From positions 62,001 through 126,000 of the forward strand of contig NZ_FUKU01000026.1 in NCBI RefSeq assembly GCF_900163865.1: 64,000 bases of DNA, in the 5' to 3' direction. A program made the position numbers and the translations under genes. This DNA is from Sphingobacterium sp. JB170 (lineage in GTDB: Bacteria > Bacteroidota > Bacteroidia > Sphingobacteriales > Sphingobacteriaceae). A model generated the notes under the pieces. That model did no database searches. It was not told the DNA's origin and saw only the letters and a list, made by a program, of their open reading frames with translations. Below, piece after piece: positions 34,233-43,389 of the stretch (positions are counted from its first letter, which is position 1; each line of letters starts with the position of its first letter).

Positions 34233-35549
34233 CTAGTCTTCGTCTTGTTCATCAAATGCGGTCTCTACCAGTTCCAATTTCACAAACTCAATATTTTGCT
34301 GAGTCTTTTTGATAATGGTAAAAACATATCCTCCCATCTTGCGAACTTCACCAACATCAGGAATCTTTTCGTAATAATGGCTAACCAGTCCCGCTACGGT
34401 GTCGTAATCTGAGCTTTCAGGAAGCTCTAACGGCAAATAACCGTTAACATCATGAACACTGGCACCTGCATCCACCATATACTCCACTTCCGATATACGT
34501 TCAACCACGGGCGTTTCTTCATCATACTCATCTTGAATCTCTCCGACAAGCTCTTCCACAATATCTTCCAAAGTCACCATCCCTGCCGTACCCCCAAACT
34601 CATCCAACACAATTGCAATTTGAATGCGCTTTTGTTGGAATTCAGTCATCAAATCATTTATTTTCTTTGACTCCGGTATAAAATATGGTTTCCGCATTAT
34701 TTCCTTTAACACGACCTCTCTACCCTTAACCATAATGGGAAGAATATCTTTGGTATGTACGATTCCGACAATTTGATCGATATTGTCGTCATAAATGGGA
34801 ATACGTGAATACCCTTCCTCGGTAACTGTATTAATAAATTTAGCCGCCGAGTCAGTCATATCAATCGATACGATTCGTGTACGCGGAACCATGATGTTTT
34901 TAACAATACGTTCGTTAAAATCGAAGACATTTTTGATCAACTCATGCTCCGCATTATTAAGCGCACCACTCTCTTTCCCTTTTTCCAGCAAATACTGTAA
35001 CTCCTCGGAAGAATGATTTGATTCACCGCCAGCTACATCAAAACCGAGTAGCTTCAATAGTAAATTAGCGAAGCCGTTTAACAGCCAGATAATCGGTTTA
35101 AAGATGTAGTAAAAAAATTGAAGTGCTGTTGCAAGACGCATCGTGGTTGCAACCGGCCGTTGAATTGCGATAGATTTTGGCGCGAGTTCGCCAAAAACGA
35201 TATGCAAGAAGGTGATGATGCTGAACGCTAGTACGTGGCCAAGATTTGTTGCTATAGTACCAGTTAATTCTAGGTTGAATAAACCAAAAAATTGATGAAC
35301 AATTTGGGTCATTACCGCTTCTCCTACCCAACCTAAGGCAAGAGAAGCTAGTGTAATTCCTAGCTGTGTTGCAGCCAAATACCCATCAAGATGCTCTGTT
35401 ATATTCTTTGCTATTTTTGCGACTTTGTCTCCCGATTTTGCATAAAGCTCAATTTGCGAAGCACGAACTTTTACTATCGCAAATTCGGCAGCGACAAAAA
35501 AACCATTAGCCAAAACCAAAAAAATAGTCCAAAAAACATCTAGAGCCAT
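34233..35549 (-). CDS. CNNM/CorC-family membrane protein (DUF21-CBS-CorC_HlyC)
   Basis: Inner-membrane protein of 438 residues often named hemolysin. The DUF21/CNNM domain (about 1-200) has TM segments including VFWTIFLVLANGFFVAAEFAIVKVR and the conserved LGITLASLALGWVGE and FGELAPKSIA. Two CBS domains (about 215-340) and the acidic CorC_HlyC domain (about 350-425, DYDTVAGLVSHYYEKIP) follow. Members take part in divalent-cation (Mg/Co) homeostasis. The hemolysin name should not be taken as toxin evidence. It is cotranscribed with ppa (8-base gap) and rsmE. Confidence 0.92.
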   Translation of the reverse strand: MALDVFWTIFLVLANGFFVAAEFAIVKVRASQIELYAKSGDKVAKIAKNITEHLDGYLAATQLGITLASLALGWVGEAVMTQIVHQFFGLFNLELTGTIATNLGHVLAFSIITFLHIVFGELAPKSIAIQRPVATTMRLATALQFFYYIFKPIIWLLNGFANLLLKLLGFDVAGGESNHSSEELQYLLEKGKESGALNNAEHELIKNVFDFNERIVKNIMVPRTRIVSIDMTDSAAKFINTVTEEGYSRIPIYDDNIDQIVGIVHTKDILPIMVKGREVVLKEIMRKPYFIPESKKINDLMTEFQQKRIQIAIVLDEFGGTAGMVTLEDIVEELVGEIQDEYDEETPVVERISEVEYMVDAGASVHDVNGYLPLELPESSDYDTVAGLVSHYYEKIPDVGEVRKMGGYVFTIIKKTQQNIEFVKLELVETAFDEQDED

Positions 35550-35557
35550 CGTATAGC

Positions 35558-36100
35558 TTAATTATTTCTGATTTCCTTATCGTACAAGTCGATACTTTCC
35601 AAAAGTATCTCTTTGGCACGAGCAGGCCCGTGAATACCGTCTACTATGACGTGTTTTTTCTCGAGCGCTTTATAACTTTCGAAAAATTGAACAATTTCCT
35701 TCATCACATGAGGAGCTAGCTGCTCAATATCGTTAATATAATTATAAATTGGGTCATTCAGGGCTACAGCAATAATTTTATCATCCTGTTCACCGCCATC
35801 AATCATATTCATGACTCCAATTACTTTGGTTTCAACTAATGTCAACGGAAGAATATCCACCGAACAAATAACTAAAATATCGAGAGGGTCTTTGTCATCA
35901 CAATAAGTTTGTGGTATAAAACCATAATTTGCCGGATAAACGACAGACGAGCTCAAGACGCGGTCTAGTAACAAAAGCCCTGTTTCTTTATCTAGTTCAT
36001 ATTTTCCTTTAGAACCATTCGTGATTTCGATAATCGCATTAACCGAATTTGGCACATCGCTACCAGGAGCTATCTGATGCCAAGGATGTTGTTTACTCAT
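35558..36100 (-). CDS. ppa: Inorganic pyrophosphatase (family I)
   Basis: Soluble metal-dependent enzyme of 180 residues that hydrolyses pyrophosphate and so pulls biosynthetic reactions forward. Landmarks are the family I aspartate motif DKDPLDILV, the following VIGVMNMIDGGEQDDKIIAV, and the N-terminal substrate-binding GSKGKYELDKETG and YPANYGFIPQT. Length is normal. Its ATG shares one base with the stop of the upstream dedA gene (TAATG), which implies translational coupling. Confidence 0.95.
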   Translation of the reverse strand: MSKQHPWHQIAPGSDVPNSVNAIIEITNGSKGKYELDKETGLLLLDRVLSSSVVYPANYGFIPQTYCDDKDPLDILVICSVDILPLTLVETKVIGVMNMIDGGEQDDKIIAVALNDPIYNYINDIEQLAPHVMKEIVQFFESYKALEKKHVIVDGIHGPARAKEILLESIDLYDKEIRNN

Positions 36101-36762
36101 TAATTAATATTACTGTTTGTTTGTTTTGCTTTCTTTCTATTTTTCAACCATCGCTTTAAAAGCGCAATGGCGATTGGTAAAAATGCTACTGCGATGAGTA
36201 TAACAATGATATACTCTACATAGTTTATAATCATTGGAAACTCCATACCTAGAAAATAACCAGAAAGGGTCAGTAAACTAACCCAAAGGATTGCTCCCAG
36301 GATATTATAGATGACGAACTTTTTGAAATTTAATTTCACAACGCCCGCAAATATTGGTGCAAATGTACGAATAATAGGAACAAACCGACCAATAACAAGT
36401 GCTGTTCCGCCATATTTTTGATAAAACTCTTCGGCCATTATCACATATTTCCGCTTAAATAGAAGCGAATCCTTTCGCTTAAATAGTACTGGCCCCGTTC
36501 GATACCCAAACCAGTAACCGGCAAAATTTCCTAGTATCCCGGCGCTAAGGATGCCAAAATACATGGTAACGATGTCTACATCTATTTTACCCAGCGCACA
36601 GAATAAACCCGCTAGAAACAAAAGATAGTCACCAGGTAGGAAAAATCCAAAAAACAGTCCGGTTTCCGCGAAGACTATTAATACAACGATATAAAAACCT
36701 CCACTACTTAACAGATACTCGGGATCCATTAATTGCTGAATCGACAGCCAAAAATCTTGCAT
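36100..36762 (-). CDS. DedA-family (VTT/SNARE-associated) membrane protein
   Basis: Integral membrane protein of 220 residues with the DedA pattern: FFLPGDYLLFLAGLFCALG, GNFAGYWFGYRTGPVLFKR and the conserved Arg-rich GRFVPIIRTFAPIFAGV. DedA proteins are linked to lipid-carrier (undecaprenyl phosphate) recycling and membrane homeostasis. The C-terminus is Lys-rich (RWLKNRKKAKQTN). It is first in the dedA-ppa-corC-rsmE run and overlaps ppa by one base. Confidence 0.93.
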   Translation of the reverse strand: MQDFWLSIQQLMDPEYLLSSGGFYIVVLIVFAETGLFFGFFLPGDYLLFLAGLFCALGKIDVDIVTMYFGILSAGILGNFAGYWFGYRTGPVLFKRKDSLLFKRKYVIMAEEFYQKYGGTALVIGRFVPIIRTFAPIFAGVVKLNFKKFVIYNILGAILWVSLLTLSGYFLGMEFPMIINYVEYIIVILIAVAFLPIAIALLKRWLKNRKKAKQTNSNIN

Positions 36763-36931
36763 ACTTTTTTGTTAATCAATTACGCTCTACGAGTTTCACT
36801 ACCCAAAAATAACCAACTTATCGTATAATTTACAAAAACCACGTCGAAGTTCTCTCTTTTATAGCTACAGCGTAACTTCTCCCCGATTTTAGGCATCTAT
36901 TACGAGTGGTATTGCAGTTCGAATACGAATA

Positions 36932-37351
36932 CTAGTCGTCCGTTGTATTCGTAACCTCCGAAATCGCGAGCCGAATCTTCTCTGCGATTGAATCCAGTTC
37001 ATCAGCAGCCAACAGGAGTTTCTCTCTCGCAAAATTCATATCGTCTACTTTATTGATAGGAATCAAATGAATATGTGCGTGTGCTACCTCCAAACCAACT
37101 ACTGCCACACCGACTTTAGGGCAAGGAAATACCTTTTTTATACCTTGGGCGACAATCTTCGCAAACACCCACATGCCCATATATTCGTCATCATTAATGT
37201 CAAAAATATAATCCGTTTCCTTTTTAGGGATCACCAAAACGTGACCTTTTGCCAATGGATTAACATCTAAAAATGCTAAATAATCGATACTCTCCGCAAC
37301 TTTATGTGCTGGAATTTCATTAGACACTATTTTTGAAAAAATTGTTGACAT
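36932..37351 (-). CDS. HIT-family nucleotide hydrolase
   Basis: Cytoplasmic protein of 139 residues of the Hint branch. It opens with the typical IFSKIVSNEIPAHKVAES and FLDVNPLAKGHVLVIPKKE, and carries the catalytic triad motif HAHIHLIP (H-x-H-x-H). Hint proteins split adenosine phosphoramidates and related dinucleotides. The gene stands alone; the next gene upstream on the same strand is greA, 314 bases away. Confidence 0.93.
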   Translation of the reverse strand: MSTIFSKIVSNEIPAHKVAESIDYLAFLDVNPLAKGHVLVIPKKETDYIFDINDDEYMGMWVFAKIVAQGIKKVFPCPKVGVAVVGLEVAHAHIHLIPINKVDDMNFAREKLLLAADELDSIAEKIRLAISEVTNTTDD

Positions 37352-37665
37352 ATCTCTATTTAATATTTAGAACCACATATAATAACCGTCGGAAGTGTTG
37401 ACTATCATGCAAAGTTGTAATATTTATACGCGCAAAATAAAGCAGCGCATATCGCCTGATTGCCGACGCCGTTTAGCAGCAAGTAATCTCAACTTCTGAC
37501 AATGCAATAATACAAAAATTATCCCTTAGATCGCATATAGTACATAGGGATAACCTAGTTTTGATGTAAAAAAGAAAGCGGCTGCAAAATAATTATTGCA
37601 ACCGCTTAAAGTATTCGAGTAGCTTTGTGCGGTTATGGCAACACCGCACATAACCTGACTACGCT
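37352..37665. other. Intergenic between greA and the HIT gene
   Basis: 314 bases. It holds the greA terminator (37576-37607). No other ORF, RNA gene or clear promoter was recognised. Confidence 0.45.
37576..37607 (-). terminator. greA terminator
   Basis: On the minus strand AAGCGGTTGCAA pairs with TTGCAGCCGCTT (one G-U pair, 8-base loop) and is followed by a T-rich tract. The G-U pair forms only in the minus-strand RNA, which fits termination of greA. Confidence 0.85.
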
Positions 37666-38139
37666 TTAACGTGTAATCTCAACGATCTCAAATTCTATCA
37701 TGCCTGCCGGCGCTTCAATTTGAGCAACATCGCCTACCGATTTACCTAATAACCCTTGAGCGATAGGTGATTTAACCGATATTTTTCCCGATTTCAAATC
37801 GGCCTCCGTTTCAGAGACGAGCTGATAGGTCATCACGGCATTATTTTTCTTGTTCTTTATCTTAACATAGGATAGAGCGAGAACTTTAGAGGAATCTAAC
37901 AACGATTCATCAATTAACCGCGCGCTTGCGAGCACGCCCTCTAACTTAGAAATCTTTGCCTCATGTAGACCTTGTGCTTCTTTCGCCGCGTCATATTCTG
38001 CATTTTCCGACAAATCACCTTTGTCTCTTGCCTCAGCGATCGCCTTAGCGATATTCGCCCTACCTTCTGTCTTCAACATCTGCAGCTCTTGCTTCAGTTT
38101 TTCTAGACCTTCTTGTGTGTAATAGGTTACTTCTGCCAT
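37666..38139 (-). CDS. greA: Transcription elongation factor GreA
   Basis: RNA polymerase cleavage factor of 157 residues that rescues back-tracked complexes. The N-terminal coiled coil (about 5-75) contains the acidic tip DKGDLSENAEYDAAKEAQ, whose D and E residues insert into the polymerase secondary channel. The C-terminal FKBP-like domain has SVGDVAQIEAP. The sequence is complete and the gene has its own terminator. Confidence 0.96.
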   Translation of the reverse strand: MAEVTYYTQEGLEKLKQELQMLKTEGRANIAKAIAEARDKGDLSENAEYDAAKEAQGLHEAKISKLEGVLASARLIDESLLDSSKVLALSYVKIKNKKNNAVMTYQLVSETEADLKSGKISVKSPIAQGLLGKSVGDVAQIEAPAGMIEFEIVEITR

Positions 38140-38182
38140 ATTATTTACTTATTTTATTCTTACAAAAAATTCAAAAAAAAGA

Positions 38183-38221
38183 CAAGACCACACTGCCCCT
38201 CTTTTGGACAACATGGTCTTG
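38183..38221 (-). terminator. Probable rprY terminator
   Basis: CAAGACCA (38183-38190) and TGGTCTTG (38214-38221) form an 8-bp stem with a 23-base loop; in the minus direction it runs into eight T residues (A-run 38173-38180). Confidence 0.6.
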
Positions 38222-38267
38222 CACGTTGATTGCTAAGATAGCTATCAACTTCCACAAATGCAAATTT

Positions 38268-38972
38268 CTAGTTCGTTTCCTTTATATCGGAGTCGATAAA
38301 TTTATACCCTAGGCCACGAACGGTCTGTAAATAGTGCGGTTTGTCTGGATTTGTTTCAATTTTCTTACGCAACCGCACAACATGCATATCAAGCGTACGT
38401 GTATTGACATTCGAACTATAGCCCCAAACGACCTCCATAAGTTCTTCACGGGTAATCTCCTTTCCTACATTTTGTAAGAAATATAATAAGATTCTATTTT
38501 CCAGAATTGTGAGTTCAATCTTACGGCCGTCGCGAATTAGCGAGTGTATATTCGGGTGATGTTCTGTTTGACCAAACGTATATACATCGTTACTCTTTGG
38601 TAAAAAGTAGCGGACTTTGTTCTCAATCATAGCAACCAACACATCCATATTGAATGGTTTTGTGATATAATCGGTAACACCATAACTATAAGCGTCAATC
38701 TTATCCACGTCCTGTGATTTTGCAGTCATCATAATAATGATGTTTTCGAAACCCGCTTTACGAACCGTTTCGCATACCTCGATCCCCTCTTTGCCTGGTA
38801 ACATCCAATCCAAAAGAACGACTGCAGGCTTTTGTTCCAAAATCATCGATTCGGCTTCTGTGCCGTTCGCAGCTTGGATAACCTTATATCCTTCGGTTAG
38901 TAAACGATGTGTTACAAGAAAACGTAAATTTTCATCGTCCTCAACGACCGCAATAGTGATATCTTTATTCAT
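38268..38972 (-). CDS. OmpR-family response regulator (RprY-like)
   Basis: Response regulator of 234 residues. The receiver has E11/D12/D13, phospho-acceptor D55 (VVLLDWMLPG) and the conserved Lys in TDYITKPF. The winged helix ends RTLDMHVVRLRKKIE and VRGLGYKF. Order and spacing (8 bases after the kinase) and the sequence style match the RprX-RprY pair of Bacteroidota; I am confident of the family and less so of the exact name. It is third in a unit with the S9 peptidase-like lipoprotein and the kinase. Confidence 0.92.
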   Translation of the reverse strand: MNKDITIAVVEDDENLRFLVTHRLLTEGYKVIQAANGTEAESMILEQKPAVVLLDWMLPGKEGIEVCETVRKAGFENIIIMMTAKSQDVDKIDAYSYGVTDYITKPFNMDVLVAMIENKVRYFLPKSNDVYTFGQTEHHPNIHSLIRDGRKIELTILENRILLYFLQNVGKEITREELMEVVWGYSSNVNTRTLDMHVVRLRKKIETNPDKPHYLQTVRGLGYKFIDSDIKETN

Positions 38973-38980
38973 AATAAAAT

Positions 38981-40654
38981 CTAATTCTTTTTTGGACCAA
39001 TAGGGAGCAACAATGTAAATGTTGTTCCTTCATTTAGGACACTCTCTACTTTTATATCTCCTCCCATAAAATCAACAATCTCTTTGCAGAAGGCTAAACC
39101 CAGCCCTATACTCCCCTGTTGATTAAATTGATTCTTAACCCTATAAAACTTTTTAAAAATACTATTAAATTCTTTCTTATTAATGCCAATGCCTTGATCT
39201 TTAAATTTAATAACAAAATTCTTCTTGTTTTGTTGTACGTCTATATTTAGATATTTGTGCTGTGGCTCCGAGTATTTGTACGCGTTATCGATCATATTTT
39301 GAAATACACTTAACAGCAATGTGGGATCGACCACCATATTGTTTTGGACTCCGATTTGGTACGAAAAGTTTAAATCAGGGTATTTCAATTTTACCGCCTC
39401 AAATATAGGTGCGCAAAACTCTTCCACATCAATCTCCTCTTTTAACGGTTTTATAGACTTATTTTCGATTTGTGCAAACGACAGCAGTTTGTTCATCAAA
39501 CTGTTCAACTTGTCTGCTTCTTGGTCAAGAATCTTGCCATACATTTGTTGTTCCCCACGAGAAAGGTTATCCGAGTGCTGAATATTGTTTCCGGCAATTT
39601 TAATTACGCTCACCGGTGTTTTAAACTCGTGCGTTAAATTATTAATAAAATCGTATTGCAATTGAAAAAGCCTTCCGTTGATAGTAACATTCCGGTATAT
39701 CAAATAGGCGATGAGAATTAAGATCAAATAAATCAACGAAATTCCTAAGCTTACGGGGAAAAACCGTCTGTTGATCTCGGTATTAATAAATTTCTCAGAG
39801 CTCGTATATTGCAACTTATAGTCCGATAATGATCCCGGTAATGCAAGTTCAGTGTGGAAAAAATAATTTTGGTCCGTTATATTTCCAGATACCACGGGTA
39901 ATATTTCAATTTTTTCGTAGAGATTGGGCACCACATTTTGAATCTGCAGTTTACTGGGATCCAAGAAAAACATGAACATGTCTTGATCATATTCGGCAAT
40001 TGGAACATCCGATGAGGACATCATCTTCTTATATGTCATAAGATCGGCTAGCCGTGGGATATTCATATAGGTGACCTTCCCGGCATTCAGGGTATAAAAG
40101 ACCTTGTAGATATCGTCGTCAGACATCCTAGTGGAGTCGGTGACACGTTCTAAAAATCCAACGAATTTCAACACCATGCTGTTAAAATCGTCCACGAATA
40201 CACGCGCTTCTTCGCTTTGATTACGCTGAACAATAAATTTATTGTCTTTATTTAGATGAAAAGAAATTACGTTCTTGGGGAAAATAAGGAGCTGGTTATA
40301 CCGAATCCCCGCTTCGATTGAATCCGAGTTGGTGATGTTTATATCGTAAAAATAGACCTCCTTCACAAATGGATACTTTCGCACCACTCCCTCAACATAT
40401 TCGGCAGCCTTTACCGAATCAAGATAGCCTTGATAATAGGAAATCTCCGGTATCTTACCGTTAAAAAACTCATTAAATGGTTGAACAGACTTATCAAAAA
40501 CCTCAATCTTTTTAATGTTGAATTCTGTCTCGATGAGGTTTATGATCATCGAACGTGCAGCAAGCATCGCTACGATAAACAGGATCGTCACCAGTACCAC
40601 AAAAGCGATAAGCAATCCAAAGTTTTTGCGATATTTCAGTTGATTATCTGCCAT
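38981..40654 (-). CDS. Sensor histidine kinase (RprX-like)
   Basis: Membrane kinase of 557 residues. TM1 is at about 12-34, a large periplasmic sensor region spans about 35-295, and TM2 is at about 300-322. The HisKA domain carries phospho-acceptor His342 in THEFKTPVSVIK. The ATPase domain has N (FQNMIDNAYKYSE), G1 (KDQGIGI), F (FKKFYR) and G2 (GSIGLGLAFC) boxes. It starts 6 bases after the stop of the S9 peptidase-like lipoprotein and precedes the regulator by 8 bases, so all three are probably one transcript. Confidence 0.94.
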   Translation of the reverse strand: MADNQLKYRKNFGLLIAFVVLVTILFIVAMLAARSMIINLIETEFNIKKIEVFDKSVQPFNEFFNGKIPEISYYQGYLDSVKAAEYVEGVVRKYPFVKEVYFYDINITNSDSIEAGIRYNQLLIFPKNVISFHLNKDNKFIVQRNQSEEARVFVDDFNSMVLKFVGFLERVTDSTRMSDDDIYKVFYTLNAGKVTYMNIPRLADLMTYKKMMSSSDVPIAEYDQDMFMFFLDPSKLQIQNVVPNLYEKIEILPVVSGNITDQNYFFHTELALPGSLSDYKLQYTSSEKFINTEINRRFFPVSLGISLIYLILILIAYLIYRNVTINGRLFQLQYDFINNLTHEFKTPVSVIKIAGNNIQHSDNLSRGEQQMYGKILDQEADKLNSLMNKLLSFAQIENKSIKPLKEEIDVEEFCAPIFEAVKLKYPDLNFSYQIGVQNNMVVDPTLLLSVFQNMIDNAYKYSEPQHKYLNIDVQQNKKNFVIKFKDQGIGINKKEFNSIFKKFYRVKNQFNQQGSIGLGLAFCKEIVDFMGGDIKVESVLNEGTTFTLLLPIGPKKN

Positions 40655-40660
40655 GAATGT

Positions 40661-42550
40661 TTAAAGATACTTCTTTAAGAACAATTCGACCTCTTGGTAA
40701 TAGTTGATCACATTCTCGTCACTCCTAAATTGACGCCCCTCTTCTTCTTTATAAATATATTTAATCGGGACATTGTTCTTCATGACTTTCTGCACGAATT
40801 GATTGGCATCCGTCAACGAACTAAACTGATCCTCCCCTCCTTGGGCAAATAAAATAGGAATTTTAACTTTATCGGCGTGGAAAACAGGTGACATTGCCTT
40901 AAACATCTCATACTCTTTATCCGGATCACCAATTATATTATAAAATAACGACACATATTTCTTAAGATGTGGCGGGATTCCTTTAAAATAAGTAAACAAA
41001 TTTGTATATCCTGACATCGAGATGGCACATTTATAAAATGATGAGTTATAAGTAGCAGCATGTAAAGCCGAATACCCTCCGAAACCACTGCCCATAATTG
41101 CAACCCGGTCTTTATCGACCACTCCCTGGTGAATTAACCAAGTCACTCCGTCAATGATATCCGCCTGAATCTTGCCACCCCATTCCTTAAACCCGGCTGT
41201 CCAAAACTGCTTCCCGTACCCCGAGGAACCGCGGTAGTTAAGCTGAAAGACTAAGTAACCACGGTTAGCTAAAAATTGCACTTCAGCATCAAAGTCACTT
41301 CGTTCTCGCCGGTAGGGTCCGTCATGTACCAAAACAACCACCGGTAAGTTCTTTTTCACCTTTCCAGCGGGATAAGTCAAATAGCCATTTAATGTCAATC
41401 CGTCCCGGCTTTGAAAAGCGATCGATTCTTTCGAAGATAGTCTTGAACTGGCTAACATAGGGTTTGCTTCAACAAGAAGCTTCGCACTGTCCCTTTCGAC
41501 ATCATAATAATAGATCCCCCCGGCATGGACATCCGTATACACATTGACCAGCCAATGATTTAAACTTGTATCGGAATCGATGATATCAATTGTCTGCCCC
41601 TGGAAGCTTTTAGAAAGCGCTAGAAAATCGCGTTCAACATCTTTATTAAAAAAGTGTTTATGTGTCTTATCCTTGGTATATTGCGCAAATAGAGGTTGTT
41701 GCGTTCGATCTGAATATCCGTCTGGGTCAAGATCAACTTCACTATTTACATAAAGCAGCGAATCCTCATTCCCCGTCGCTATATTAAACTCCACTAAAGC
41801 GAATTTATCGCGATTTTGATTGGAGAGTGCCACAACGTTCGTTAAGGAATTCTTTACGAAACCTAACGGACGGATCAAAGTTAAATAATCCGTAGTAGCT
41901 ACCGTTTTGAATGGTTGATTCTCCTGCCCTCGGTACAAAAGGTTTTCTTGCACACTATCGCTCGTAATTGCAAGACGAACCTTCCCATCGGCGGAAGAAT
42001 ACCAATTGGCAATATTCCCGGGATTTCTACTAATCAACTCTCTGCCAGAGCCGTCCAATGCTATTTTGTATAGATCGAACACGCTGGAATCACGGTCGTT
42101 CATTGCTGCCAACAAATAATCGTCAAACGAACGTTGGGGCTTTACCCACCGCAGTCGGCCTTTCATCGTCGGCAGGAGCGGAATTGATTTCTCACTTTTA
42201 ACCGATATAGCATGAATACGAAGACTGTCATTGGGCGAGTGTCTGTTGGAGAAAACAATGGTGGAATCGGATACCCAATAAAAGTATTGCACATTCATAT
42301 CCGACTGGTAGGTCAACTGCTTTGACTGTTGATCATCTTTAAGGTCGAGCACAAAAATATTTCTACAATGGGCGTCAATGCCTAGATAAGCAATCTTCGA
42401 CCCATCTGGTGAAATACGGAAATTACTTCTTTCGGGTTTGCTAAAAAAATCTTCAATAGGGATAAGATCGTTAACTTCCTGTTTAGATTGACAAGAAGCT
42501 AATATACAGCATATTAAAATTATGAACGCCCAATGAAAATGTTTAATCAT
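40661..42550 (-). CDS. S9 prolyl-oligopeptidase-like lipoprotein, catalytic residues missing
   Basis: Protein of 629 residues from the ATG at 42550, where the signal MIKHFHWAFIILICCILASC gives a good lipobox. The longer frame from 42574 overlaps a -7-like box (AATATTTG). An N-terminal beta-propeller (about 30-370, ISPDGSKIAYLGID) precedes an alpha/beta-hydrolase domain (VVVLVHDGPY at about 405). The nucleophile elbow, normally GxSxGG, reads G-S-G-F-G-G with Gly489 in the Ser position. The usual EGHGF is EGRQF, so the His is Arg606. It therefore looks like a pseudo-peptidase. It heads the unit with the RprXY-like pair. Confidence 0.88.
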   Translation of the reverse strand: MIKHFHWAFIILICCILASCQSKQEVNDLIPIEDFFSKPERSNFRISPDGSKIAYLGIDAHCRNIFVLDLKDDQQSKQLTYQSDMNVQYFYWVSDSTIVFSNRHSPNDSLRIHAISVKSEKSIPLLPTMKGRLRWVKPQRSFDDYLLAAMNDRDSSVFDLYKIALDGSGRELISRNPGNIANWYSSADGKVRLAITSDSVQENLLYRGQENQPFKTVATTDYLTLIRPLGFVKNSLTNVVALSNQNRDKFALVEFNIATGNEDSLLYVNSEVDLDPDGYSDRTQQPLFAQYTKDKTHKHFFNKDVERDFLALSKSFQGQTIDIIDSDTSLNHWLVNVYTDVHAGGIYYYDVERDSAKLLVEANPMLASSRLSSKESIAFQSRDGLTLNGYLTYPAGKVKKNLPVVVLVHDGPYRRERSDFDAEVQFLANRGYLVFQLNYRGSSGYGKQFWTAGFKEWGGKIQADIIDGVTWLIHQGVVDKDRVAIMGSGFGGYSALHAATYNSSFYKCAISMSGYTNLFTYFKGIPPHLKKYVSLFYNIIGDPDKEYEMFKAMSPVFHADKVKIPILFAQGGEDQFSSLTDANQFVQKVMKNNVPIKYIYKEEEGRQFRSDENVINYYQEVELFLKKYL

Positions 42551-42669
42551 ACCTTGAATCTGATTGTAGTTCAAATATTGTCATTTTTTAAGAATAAACC
42601 ATAGTTGCAACCTTATTTTTACAGGAAAAACCAAATATAAGTTGTGGTTCTAATCATTCTAAAATTTCG

Positions 42670-42677
42670 TAATTTTG
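42670..42677 (+). promoter_or_regulatory. -7 box of the DUF4286 gene
   Basis: TAATTTTG matches TAnnTTTG and ends 3 bases before the ATG at 42681, predicting a leaderless mRNA. Confidence 0.6.
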
Positions 42678-42680
42678 GGC

Positions 42681-42971
42681 ATGATTTTATATAACATCTC
42701 AATAATTGTAGACGACGATAGCCACGATGAAATGCTTGTCTGGGTAAGACAACTCCTCTATGCAACACCGCACGACGCTCATTTTTTAAAAATGCTTGAC
42801 AACCCCCACGAAGGAACGACGTATTGTATACAGGTAATGGGCGAGGACGAACTCAAAATCACCAAGGTCCAACAAGACATCACCCAAGCGGTTCAAGACT
42901 ATATTGGTAGGCACCATCACGGAAAAGCCTTTATTTTCGAGAGTAAAATGGAGTACCTGCCTTTCCAATAA
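42681..42971 (+). CDS. DUF4286-family protein
   Basis: Small soluble protein of 96 residues starting MILYNISIIVDDDSH. It matches the DUF4286 pattern: a short N-terminal strand, a helix, H-F-L-K-M, and the later strand GTTYCIQV. Function is unknown; the ferredoxin-like size suggests an alpha/beta fold. An apparent longer frame begins with TTG at 42675, inside the -7 box, so the ATG at 42681 is preferred. It is divergent from the S9-like gene and single. Confidence 0.8.
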   Translation: MILYNISIIVDDDSHDEMLVWVRQLLYATPHDAHFLKMLDNPHEGTTYCIQVMGEDELKITKVQQDITQAVQDYIGRHHHGKAFIFESKMEYLPFQ

Positions 42972-42994
42972 AGTAACCGCCAGTAACATTACGT

Positions 42995-43381
42995 TTACTT
43001 TGATTTTGCCAAGTTTGGGTTAAAAGTTATTTTAGGAGTCATATAATGAAGCAACACGAGCCTTGAGTACCGCAAATTAAAAGGAGCAAACGCCAAAATA
43101 ACTGTAAAGAGCACTGCAATATAAAGCCAAGGAGATTCACTTCCCGTTAGAAAGGCCGTGATCAAACCCACGGTCACCACTTGAGCGACTGAGAAGGCGT
43201 AACTGATGTACATAGCCGCATAAAAATAGCCTGGCTCGATTTCGAAACGCAATGAACAATGCGGACAATGCACATTCATCTTTTGTTTCTTAAAGCCATA
43301 TACCGGTCCCTCAAACATATTACCTTCACGGCACCTTGGGCATTTGGAATGCAACATCGCAGAAAATTTAGATACAGTCAT
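42995..43381 (-). CDS. DUF983 membrane protein with zinc-ribbon start
   Basis: Protein of 128 residues. Two CxxC pairs, CPRC near residue 14 and CPHC near residue 36, form a zinc-ribbon-like head with the typical FSAMLHSKCPRCREGNMF. Two to three TM segments follow. DUF983 proteins occur beside cytochrome oxidase genes in proteobacteria, but no such gene is present here. It starts 8 bases after the stop of the small CxxC membrane protein and is probably cotranscribed. Confidence 0.85.
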   Translation of the reverse strand: MTVSKFSAMLHSKCPRCREGNMFEGPVYGFKKQKMNVHCPHCSLRFEIEPGYFYAAMYISYAFSVAQVVTVGLITAFLTGSESPWLYIAVLFTVILAFAPFNLRYSRLVLLHYMTPKITFNPNLAKSK

Positions 43382-43389
43382 CTCTCAAA

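Noticed and set aside
34233..35549. Hemolysin/toxin interpretation of the CorC-like gene
   Set aside because: Domains are DUF21-CBS-CorC, which point to cation homeostasis, and no toxin features are present.
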